Under the pieces are notes generated by a model. That model was not told the DNA's origin and did no database searches. It saw only the letters and a program-made list of their open reading frames with translations. From positions 3,607 through 67,606 of the forward strand of contig CAJUCA010000009.1 of assembly GCA_910585265.1 (NCBI GenBank): 64,000 nucleotides of DNA, in the 5' to 3' direction. The stretch is from an uncultured Oscillospiraceae bacterium (GTDB lineage: Bacteria; Bacillota; Clostridia; Oscillospirales; Oscillospiraceae). The stretch's first letter is position 1, and the number at the start of each line of letters is the position of its first letter. The translations under genes and the position numbers were made by a program. Positions 8,110 through 14,598 of the stretch are shown here, in pieces.

Positions 8110-9114
8110 ATGATTGAATTGAAAAACGTCTCCAAGGTGTTTCCCACCGCCGAGGGGGAGCTTCACGCCCTGACCGACGTGTCCCTCACCATCGGCGACG
8201 GCGAGGTGTACGGCATTGTGGGCATGAGCGGCGCGGGCAAGTCCACCCTGGTGCGGTGCGTCAACCTGCTGGAGCGGCCCACCTCCGGGCAGGTGCTCAT
8301 CGACGGGGCGGACCTGTGCGCCATGGGCCGGAAGGAGCTCATCGCCCAGCGGCGGTCCATCAGCATGATCTTCCAGCAGTTCAACCTGCTCATGCAGCGC
8401 ACCTGCCTGAAAAACATCTGCTTCCCCATGGAGATCGCCAGGGCGGGCAAGGCGGACGGGGAGAAGCGGGCCAGGGAGCTGCTGGACATCGTGGGCCTGC
8501 CCGACAAGGCGGACGCCTACCCCGCCCAGCTCTCCGGCGGGCAGAAGCAGCGCGTCGCCATCGCCCGGGCCCTGGCCAGCGACCCCAAAATCCTGCTGTG
8601 CGACGAGGCCACCTCCGCCCTGGACCCCAAGACCACCCGGGATATCCTCCGGCTCATCAAGGACATCAACCGGCGCATGGGCATCACCGTGGTGGTGATC
8701 ACCCACGAAATGGCGGTGGTGGAGGAGATCTGCACCCACGTGGCCATCCTGGACCACGGCCGGGTGATGGAGGCGGGCACCGTGGAGTCGGTGTTCTCCA
8801 ACCCCCGGACCGAGGCGGGCCGACGCTTAGTATACCCCGATGGGGTACATATTTCGGAGCTTCCCGCCGCCAGCGTGATCCGCATCGCCTTCAACGGCGG
8901 ATCGTCCTACGAGCCCCTTATCGCCTCTCTCGCCATCGACTGCGGCGTGAAGGTGAACATCCTGGGGGCGGACACCCGGAACGTGAACGGCCAGGCCTTC
9001 GGCACCATGCTGCTGGGCCTGCCGGAGGACCCGGCGGAGGCCGCCAAAGCCGTTTCCTACATCAAAAACCAGCCCAACGTGACCATGGAGGAGGTGCGGG
9101 ACTACCATGTTTGA
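8110..9114 (+). CDS. metN: Methionine ABC importer ATP-binding protein
   Basis: MetN energises D/L-methionine uptake with MetI and MetQ. The 334-residue protein has Walker A GMSGAGKST, signature LSGGQKQRVAIARAL, Walker B ILLCDEATSALD and the switch His in VVITHEM. A C-terminal NIL (ferredoxin-like, methionine-sensing) domain covers about residues 255-334. ATG at 8110 begins the conserved MIELKNVSKVF. The stop overlaps metI by 8 bp. It is transcribed from its own promoter rather than the T-box, which lies further downstream. Confidence 0.95.
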   Translation: MIELKNVSKVFPTAEGELHALTDVSLTIGDGEVYGIVGMSGAGKSTLVRCVNLLERPTSGQVLIDGADLCAMGRKELIAQRRSISMIFQQFNLLMQRTCLKNICFPMEIARAGKADGEKRARELLDIVGLPDKADAYPAQLSGGQKQRVAIARALASDPKILLCDEATSALDPKTTRDILRLIKDINRRMGITVVVITHEMAVVEEICTHVAILDHGRVMEAGTVESVFSNPRTEAGRRLVYPDGVHISELPAASVIRIAFNGGSSYEPLIASLAIDCGVKVNILGADTRNVNGQAFGTMLLGLPEDPAEAAKAVSYIKNQPNVTMEEVRDYHV

Positions 9115-9832
9115 CTTCTTCCGCGACCCCAAGGCGGCGGCCCAGGTGGACTTCCTCATCCGGAATATCCCCTTCGCCGTCTGGGAGACCCTCTATTCCA
9201 CCGTCATTGCCAGCGTGTTCGCCTACCTCATCGGCCTGCCCCTGGGGGTGGTGCTGGTCACCGGGGCCAGGGACGGCATACGCCCCCTCCCCGCCCCCCT
9301 CATGCAGGCGTTGAACATGGTGGTCAACCTGCTGCGCTCCGTCCCCTTCCTCATCCTCATGGTGCTGGTGATGCCCCTGTCCCGGGTGATTCTGGGCACC
9401 ACCATCGGCACGCCGGGGATTCTGGTGCCCCTCACCGTGGCGGCCTTCCCCTTCGCGGCCCGGCTGGTGGAGTCCTCCCTCCGGGAGATGGACAAGGGCC
9501 TGATCGAGGCCGCCCAGTCCATGGGCTGCTCCACCCTGCAAATCGTGTGGAAGGTGATGCTGCCCGAGAGCCTGCCCTCCCTGCTGTCCGGCTTCCTCAC
9601 CGCCTTCATCACCATCCTGGGCTACGGGGCCATGGCGGGGGCCATCGGCGGCGGCGGCCTGGGCGCCATGGCGTTGATGAAGGGCTGGGCCCTCCAGCAG
9701 TTCCTGGTGATCTACGGCGCGGTGATCGTCATCGTCCTTCTGGTGCAGGTGTTCCAGTCGGCGGGCACCCACCTGGTGAACCGGATGGACCGGAGGACCG
9801 CCGCGGGACAAAAGCAGCGGAAATCCCATTGA
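9107..9832 (+). CDS. metI: Methionine ABC importer permease
   Basis: MetI is the membrane channel of the methionine importer. The 241-residue protein has about five membrane segments and the EAA loop (LIEAAQSMGCSTLQIVWKVMLPE) that docks on MetN. It overlaps the metN stop by 8 bp, which supports coupled translation and the start choice. A hairpin at 9840-9872 follows. Confidence 0.95.
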   Translation: MFDFFRDPKAAAQVDFLIRNIPFAVWETLYSTVIASVFAYLIGLPLGVVLVTGARDGIRPLPAPLMQALNMVVNLLRSVPFLILMVLVMPLSRVILGTTIGTPGILVPLTVAAFPFAARLVESSLREMDKGLIEAAQSMGCSTLQIVWKVMLPESLPSLLSGFLTAFITILGYGAMAGAIGGGGLGAMALMKGWALQQFLVIYGAVIVIVLLVQVFQSAGTHLVNRMDRRTAAGQKQRKSH

Positions 9833-9839
9833 ATTTGCC

Positions 9840-9872
9840 GCCCCCGCCAAAGTGGACGCCTTTGGCGGGGGC
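9840..9872 (+). terminator. Hairpin after metI
   Basis: GCCCCCGCCAAAG and its exact complement form a 13-bp stem. The following T run is poor, so it may be a weak terminator that separates metNI from the metQ leader. Confidence 0.5.
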
Positions 9873-9893
9873 TTCCCTGTGCAAAACGCACAG

Positions 9894-9922
9894 TTGACAA
9901 AGACGCTTTGATACGTTAAACT
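9894..9922 (+). promoter_or_regulatory. Promoter of the T-box/metQ transcript
   Basis: The boxes are -35 TTGACA (9894-9899) and -10 TAAACT (9917-9922) with a 17-bp spacer, placing the transcript start just ahead of the T-box leader. Confidence 0.75.
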
Positions 9923-9929
9923 ATAAGAA

Positions 9930-10241
9930 ATCCACTCCGGAGGAGCGGATAGAAACTGCATAGCATGGCAAAGGCAATGATGGGGAGAGTAGGCGCGCGG
10001 CCACGGCACAGAGAGCCCGGGGAGCTGGAAACGGGCACGGAGGGACGCGCTGAACATGGCCCCGGAGCCGCGTGGGCGACGGGCGGAACGGCCCCAGGTC
10101 ACGCCGGGTTCGCCCGTCACAGCGATAGGGTATGTCAGTACCCGATAAGGCCCGCCGCCGCGAGGGGCGGGTGAAGCAAGGTGGTACCACGAAGCCAGAC
10201 GGCTCTCGTCCTTGACAAACTCTTGTCGGGGGCGTTTTTTT
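9930..10241 (+). promoter_or_regulatory. T-box riboswitch (methionine specifier) controlling metQ
   Basis: The leader has a long Stem I and, at 10051-10060, a TGAACATGGC specifier-loop sequence with ATG (10056-10058) as the likely specifier codon. The T-box core AAGGTGGTACCACG is at 10178-10191. A 12-bp terminator stem (10207-10234, GACAA/TTGTC at its tip) is followed by seven T. Uncharged tRNA-Met would pair with the ATG and, through its CCA end, with the T-box, favouring the antiterminator. The downstream gene is the methionine-binding protein, which matches the specifier. Confidence 0.9.
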
Positions 10242-10312
10242 GTACCCCGGGGACGGTGAAGCCCGCCGGACGAGGCGGTTCACATATCATCAAGCGAAAA
10301 GGAGATACGGAT

Positions 10313-11119
10313 ATGAAAAAGAAAGCTCTGGCCCTGGCTCTGGCGGCGGCGTTGTGCCTGACCCTGCTGTCCGCCTGCGGCGGCAAGAAGGAGACCACCC
10401 TGAAGGTGGGCGCGTCCCCCACGCCCCACGCCGAGATCCTGGAGAAGGCCAAGGAGATCCTGGCCAAGGAGGGCATCACCCTGGAGATCGTGCCCTACGA
10501 CGACTACGTGCTGCCCAACAACAACGTGGAGGACGGCCAGCTGGACGCCAACTACTTCCAGCACATCACCTACATGAACAACTTCAACGAGGACAGCGGC
10601 ACCCATCTGGTCAGCGTGGCCGGACTGCACTATGAGCCCTTCGGCATCTACGCCGGCAAGACCGCCAGCCTGGACGCCCTGGCGGACGGCGCGGTGGTGG
10701 CCATCCCCAACGACCCCACCAACGGCGGCCGTGCCCTGCTGCTGCTCCAGGAGCAGGGGCTGATCCAGCTGAAGGAGGGCTCCGGGCTGGAGCCCACCGT
10801 GTCCGACATCGTGGAGAACCCCAAGAACCTGAGCATCAAGGAGCTGGAGGCCAAGCTGCTCACCACCACCCTCCAGGACGTGGACGTGGCGGTGATCAAC
10901 GGGAACTACGCCATCGGCGCGGGGCTGAAGTTCAGCGAGGCCCTGGCGGTGGAGTCCCCCGACGGCACCGCGGGCACCGCTTACGTGAACGTGCTGGCGG
11001 TGAAGGAGGGCCGGGAGAAGGACGAGGCCATCCTCAAGCTGGTGGAGGTGCTGAGGTCCAGCGAGGTGCGGCAGTTTATTGAGGAGAAGTACGAGGGCGG
11101 CGTGGTGCCCGTGGACTGA
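10313..11119 (+). CDS. metQ: Methionine-binding lipoprotein MetQ
   Basis: MetQ captures methionine outside the membrane for MetNI. The 268-residue protein has a lipoprotein signal (MKKKALALALAAALCLTLLSAC, lipobox LSAC), then LKVGASPTPHAEIL and YFQHITYMNNFN, typical NlpA/MetQ motifs. The start at 10313 has AAAAGGAG upstream. It is separated from metNI by the T-box, so binding-protein supply is regulated independently of the transporter core. A terminator hairpin follows. Confidence 0.95.
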   Translation: MKKKALALALAAALCLTLLSACGGKKETTLKVGASPTPHAEILEKAKEILAKEGITLEIVPYDDYVLPNNNVEDGQLDANYFQHITYMNNFNEDSGTHLVSVAGLHYEPFGIYAGKTASLDALADGAVVAIPNDPTNGGRALLLLQEQGLIQLKEGSGLEPTVSDIVENPKNLSIKELEAKLLTTTLQDVDVAVINGNYAIGAGLKFSEALAVESPDGTAGTAYVNVLAVKEGREKDEAILKLVEVLRSSEVRQFIEEKYEGGVVPVD

Positions 11120-11134
11120 CGGGAGAGCACAGAA

Positions 11135-11166
11135 AAACGCGCCCGGTCATTCGACCGGGCGCGTTT
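11135..11166. terminator. Convergent terminator between metQ and the lipoprotein gene
   Basis: AAACGCGCCCGGTC and its complement form a 14-bp stem with a short loop. It lies between two converging genes and can serve both. Confidence 0.75.
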
Positions 11167-11173
11167 CCGCGTT

Positions 11174-12025
11174 TTAAGAGGAACTGGGTACGGGGGTGGG
11201 CAGGGTCTGGGAGGCAAGGCCCTCCTCCTGGAGCAGGAGCTTTCCCTGGCCCGCATCGCTGAAGTCCAGCGTGCCGGACCCCCGTTCCAGGTTGAGGGGC
11301 AGGATATGGAACCCGGCGTCCGGCCCGCAGTTCAAGGTGGCGGCTCCAGGCTCCAGGCCGGAAAAGGTGACCAGATCCCCCTTCCGCGCCAGCCGGATCT
11401 CCCCCGTGCCGCCGATCGTGGCGGTGAGTGTGAACCAGCCCGATGTGCCGGTGCTCTGATCCAGCGTGCTGCTGTCGGGCAGGGACAGGGTGAGCTCCAC
11501 CAGCCCGCCCCGGGGCTCTCCCTGGATCAGGAGGGTGCCCGCGTCCTCATCGTATTCCACCCGTTCCGCGCCGCCGCCGTAGGGCCCGCCGCCCCTGACG
11601 GCAAACAGGGGCCGGTAGAAGCTGCCCTCCTGGAAGCCGCCCAGGGAGATGTGCCACGGGGCGTCCCCCTCCGGGGCCTCCTCCCGCTCATAGACGAACC
11701 GGGGGCTGTAGGAGATCCGCAGGACCTGCAGCTCGGACTCTGTGTAGTCCTTGGAAACGCCGAACTCCTCCAGAATCTCCATGGTGCCGGAAAAGGCCCC
11801 GTCATAGGACAGGGTCTGGCCCTCGCCGTTAGTGACGGTGAAGGTGCCCAGGTCTACGTCCAGAAACAGGGTGGACGGCTTGGGCTTGGGGGGATCGGTG
11901 GGCAGGACGCCCGCTTGACAGCCCGCGCTGAGCAGCAGCAGCCCGCACAGGGCCAGGGAGAGCAGGCGGCGGGGGATGTTACAGGGATTGGAGGTCTTGA
12001 CAGAGACGGAACAGATTCGTTTCAT
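11174..12025 (-). CDS. Putative lipoprotein, unknown function
   Basis: The 283-residue product has a signal peptide with lipobox LLSAGC near residue 36. It then carries a Pro/Lys spacer and a mostly beta, acidic-aromatic extracytoplasmic part with no family I recognise. ATG at 12025 is chosen for the AAGGAGG 8-9 bases upstream. A minus promoter (-35 TTGACG at 12092-12087, -10 TAAAAT at 12069-12064, 17-bp spacer) precedes it, so it is monocistronic and separate from rplT. Confidence 0.65.
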   Translation of the reverse strand: MKRICSVSVKTSNPCNIPRRLLSLALCGLLLLSAGCQAGVLPTDPPKPKPSTLFLDVDLGTFTVTNGEGQTLSYDGAFSGTMEILEEFGVSKDYTESELQVLRISYSPRFVYEREEAPEGDAPWHISLGGFQEGSFYRPLFAVRGGGPYGGGAERVEYDEDAGTLLIQGEPRGGLVELTLSLPDSSTLDQSTGTSGWFTLTATIGGTGEIRLARKGDLVTFSGLEPGAATLNCGPDAGFHILPLNLERGSGTLDFSDAGQGKLLLQEEGLASQTLPTPVPSSS

Positions 12026-12131
12026 TTGGTAGGGCCTCCTTTCTATCAACCTGCTGTTTAACAATTTTAACATAAAAATACAAATGCGTCAAGAAAAGAT
12101 TGGCAATATCATACAATCCGGGGGCAATGAA

Positions 12132-12159
12132 AAACGCCCGGTCAAAAGACCGGACGTTT
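12132..12159. terminator. Terminator downstream of rplT
   Basis: AAACG-CCCGGTC, loop AAAA, GACCGG-A-CGTTT forms a stable hairpin about 65 bp past the rplT stop on the minus strand. Confidence 0.65.
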
Positions 12160-12223
12160 CTGCGTTTGCTTGCTGTCACGCTACCCGCCCTCCGCTCCTG
12201 CTTCTGGGCGTTCCGCGCTATGC

Positions 12224-12580
12224 TCAGGCCAGCTTCCCCTTGGCCAGCTCGGTGAGCTGGGTGAAGGCGGCCTTGTCGTTGACGGCCAGCTCGGCCAGCA
12301 TCTTGCGGTTGATCTCCACGTTGGCCAGCTTCAGCCCGTGCATGAAGGTGGAGTAGTTCATGCCGTTCATCTTGCAGCCCGCGCTGATCCGGGCGATCCA
12401 CAGCTGACGGAAGTCGCGCTTTTTCAGGCGGCGGCCCACGTAGGCGTACTGCAGGGACTTCATCACCTGCTCGTTGGCCATCTTGAAGTGCTTGCTCTTG
12501 GCACCCCAGTAGCCCTTGGCCAGCTTGAGGATCTTATTCCTTCTCTTGCGCGTCATCATCGCGCCCTTCACACGTGCCAT
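12224..12580 (-). CDS. rplT: 50S ribosomal protein L20
   Basis: L20 binds 23S rRNA early in large-subunit assembly and, in Firmicutes, represses the infC operon by binding its leader. The 118-residue protein starts MARVKGAMMTRKRRNKILKLAKG and contains RRLKKRDFRQLWIARI, both classical. It is the last gene of infC-rpmI-rplT, separated from rpmI by 264 bp that contain a MITE-like insertion. Confidence 0.97.
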   Translation of the reverse strand: MARVKGAMMTRKRRNKILKLAKGYWGAKSKHFKMANEQVMKSLQYAYVGRRLKKRDFRQLWIARISAGCKMNGMNYSTFMHGLKLANVEINRKMLAELAVNDKAAFTQLTELAKGKLA

Positions 12581-12681
12581 TGTTCTTCAGCCTCCTATAA
12601 TTGAGTGAAAGTGAAAATTCTCGTTCCGCCCCGCAGGGGGCGGAAGAAAGTTTTTGCTTTTCCCGAACGGGGAGCGAAAAC

Positions 12682-12847
12682 TTAGAACCTGTATTCACAA
12701 CCTCAAACACTGTCTGGACGGGTCTTTTTCCGCCATCCTGCGTTAAATTTTCTTGCAATACACAAAGTATTCCAGCGAAAATTTGCCTTGTCTGACGAAA
12801 AAATCCCTCGCCCAGCCGGCATCCTCAGCTGTAAATACAGGTTCTTA
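12682..12847. mobile_element. MITE-like element, copy A (rpmI-rplT spacer)
   Basis: A 160-bp quasi-palindrome with ends GAACCTGTATTCAC and GTAAATACAGGTTC is flanked by a TTA direct repeat. The right-hand TTA is the complement of the rpmI TAA stop. It is about 85 percent identical by eye to copy B and in the same orientation. It carries no ORF. The short TNA target duplication fits elements mobilised by an IS5-type transposase (inference). Confidence 0.75.
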
Positions 12848-13048
12848 TTTGTAGGGGATCATGCGCTTGATGGTGGGCGCGTTGGTCACGTCGGCGTAGC
12901 CCGCCTTGCGCAGGCCGCGCTTGAGCTTGCGGGTTTTGCCGTGGCCGTTGAGCAGGTGGCTCTTGTTGGCGTGGGCGCGTTTGACCTGGCCGTTCTTGGT
13001 CAGCTTGAAGCGTTTCTTGGCTCCGCTGTGGGTTTTGACTTTAGGCAT
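12845..13048 (-). CDS. rpmI: 50S ribosomal protein L35
   Basis: L35 is a small basic large-subunit protein. The 67 residues start MPKVKTHSGAKKRFKLTKNG and end IKRMIPYK, as usual. It lies between infC and rplT in the conserved order. MITE-like elements occupy the spacers on both sides, so its stop codon doubles as the target duplication of copy A. Confidence 0.97.
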   Translation of the reverse strand: MPKVKTHSGAKKRFKLTKNGQVKRAHANKSHLLNGHGKTRKLKRGLRKAGYADVTNAPTIKRMIPYK

Positions 13049-13118
13049 GGCGGTTTGTCTCCTTTTCGTAAGTTGATGGTGTCACGCTTCGCCTGCTTGG
13101 GGGATGGCTCCGCGTTTC

Positions 13119-13284
13119 TTAGAACCTGTATTCACAACCTCAAACGCCGTGTGGGCGGGTCTTTTTCCGCCATACCGCGTTGCGTTTTCTTGCAATACAC
13201 AAAGTATTCCTGCGAAAACGCGCCTTGTCTGGCGAAAAAATCCCTCGCCCACCCAGCATCTTCGGCTGTGCATACAGGTTCTTA
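13119..13284. mobile_element. MITE-like element, copy B (infC-rpmI spacer)
   Basis: Same structure as copy A: ends GAACCTGTATTCAC and its near-complement, flanked by TTA on both sides. The right TTA is the complement of the infC TAA stop codon. The arms are complementary over most of their length, so transcribed RNA would fold into one long hairpin between infC and rpmI. Confidence 0.75.
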
Positions 13285-13812
13285 CTGCTTGTTGGTTTTC
13301 GCGCTCCTGGCGGACAGGAAAATGCTCATGTGCCGGCCCTCCAGCTTGGGCTCCTTGTCCAGCACCGCCAGCTCGGCGCACTGCTCGGCGAAGTCCAGCA
13401 GCAGCTTGCGGCCGATGTCGGTGTGGGCCATCTCCCGCCCCCGGAAGCGGACGGTCACCTTCACCCGGTTCCCCTCGCCGAGGAACTTCTGGGCGTTGCG
13501 CAGCTTGGTGTTGAAGTCGCCGATGTCGATGCCGGGGGACATCCGCACCTCTTTGACCTCCACCACGTGCTGGTTCTTTTTGGCTTCCTTCTCCCGCTTG
13601 GACTGCTCGAACTTGAACTTGCCGTAGTCCATGAGCTTGCACACGGGGGGGACGGCGGTGGGAGAGATCTTCACCAGGTCCAGCCCCGCCTCGTCGGCGC
13701 GTGCCTGGGCCTCCCGGGCGGACATGACGCCCAGCTGCGCGCCGTCTGCGCCGATCAGGCGCACCTCCCGGTCGCGGATTTCCTCGTTGATCTGATGAGC
13801 CGTACTTGCTAT
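13282..13812 (-). CDS. infC: Translation initiation factor IF-3, probable AUA start
   Basis: IF-3 dissociates ribosomes and proofreads start codons. The protein contains HQINEEIRDREVRLIGADG, the linker KLMDYGKFKFEQSKREKEAKK and the C-terminal GRREMAHTD-like motif. No ATG is suitably placed. GAGGAGG ends 9 bases before an ATA codon at 13812, giving a 176-residue product. A GTG two codons earlier is only 3 bases from the Shine-Dalgarno. Rare infC start codons (AUU, AUA) are known to allow autoregulation. Confidence 0.9.
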   Translation of the reverse strand: MASTAHQINEEIRDREVRLIGADGAQLGVMSAREAQARADEAGLDLVKISPTAVPPVCKLMDYGKFKFEQSKREKEAKKNQHVVEVKEVRMSPGIDIGDFNTKLRNAQKFLGEGNRVKVTVRFRGREMAHTDIGRKLLLDFAEQCAELAVLDKEPKLEGRHMSIFLSARSAKTNKQ

Positions 13813-13818
13813 GGTCAC

Positions 13819-13999
13819 GCACCTCCTCAAAAACGTCAAAACGTGAGCGCGAAGGCACCCACGTCCACAACAAGCCGACGCCCCAAGGCGGACAGCTCAC
13901 CATGTAAACCCCTTCGCCCGCGGCTGGGGGTGAGGACGGCGGTGCCGTTCCTGCTTCCTTTTGCCCAAGTATCATACCAGATGGGGAGGCGTTTGTCAA
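13819..13999 (-). promoter_or_regulatory. infC promoter and candidate L20-type leader/attenuator
   Basis: The promoter is -35 TTGACA (13999-13994), 17-bp spacer, -10 TATGAT (13976-13971). About 150 nt of leader follow. GGTGAGC can pair with GCGCTCAC, directly followed by GTTTTGACGTTTTT just before the infC ribosome-binding site, which resembles a terminator. Upstream GGGCGAAGG could compete by pairing with CCTTCGC. This matches the known theme of L20-controlled infC leaders, but the exact fold is inferred. Confidence 0.55.
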
Positions 14000-14028
14000 C
14001 TGCTTTTTCAAAAAGACGGCACCCTTCT

Positions 14029-14270
14029 GTAGGGGCGCACATTGTGCGCCCGCCGTATCTTCACCGCACCCGCCGCTTCTTTGTGCGTCCGCCGTTTCTT
14101 CTCCGCATCCACCGTTTTTTGCCGCGTCCCGGCAGGGGCGGGCGGACAATGTCCGCCCCTACACAGAGGAGGGTGCGGATGGTAGCGGATGGTAGGCGCA
14201 TCCCCTGGAGGCCCCCTCATCCGTCATCGCCTGCGGCGATGCCACCTTCCCCCCTGTGGGGGGAAGGCAG
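14029..14270. repeat. Composite palindromic repeat, inverted copy of 7717-8010
   Basis: The modules read as the reverse complement of the block at 7717-8010, with about four rather than seven minisatellite units. Together the two copies bracket metNI, metQ, the lipoprotein gene and the infC operon as a long inverted repeat. Confidence 0.8.
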
Positions 14271-14319
14271 GGGGCGGAGGAGGGGGCGGATGTCAGGGGC
14301 ACGCATCCGGGTTGGTATA

Positions 14320-14536
14320 TGGTAGGGGCCGATGTCCTCATCGGCCCGCGCCCCGGGGTTGGGGCGGTTCCTCACAAAACGGGACGTCGGGTTGGGGCGC
14401 GTCCCCTCGAGACGGGCTGTCGGGTTGGGGTGCGTCCCCTCGAGACGGGCCATCGGATTGGAGCGCGTTTCTGGAAAACGGCCCATCGGCTCGGAGCGCG
14501 ACCCTGGGAAACGGGCCGGTGGGGACACCGGCCCCT
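14320..14536. repeat. Degenerate 33-bp tandem repeat framed by palindromic repeats
   Basis: Five degenerate 33-bp units of the type GGGTTGGGGCGCGTCCCCTC plus GAGACGGGCTGTC span about 14355-14520. They are flanked by TAGGGGCCGATG-CATCGGCCCG (14323-14350) and GGGCCGGTG-CACCGGCCCC (14510-14536). The unit is a multiple of three, so several frames stay open, but no frame has a convincing start. Confidence 0.65.
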
Positions 14537-14538
14537 AC

Positions 14539-14568
14539 TTGCCGCCCCCGCCCCATTTATGGTATGAT
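14539..14568 (+). promoter_or_regulatory. Candidate promoter of addBA
   Basis: The boxes are -35 TTGCCG (14539-14544), 18-bp spacer and -10 TATGAT (14563-14568), 30 bp before addB. Confidence 0.5.
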
Positions 14569-14598
14569 GGAGAAAAACCGCGAAAGGAGGCCGGGGCC

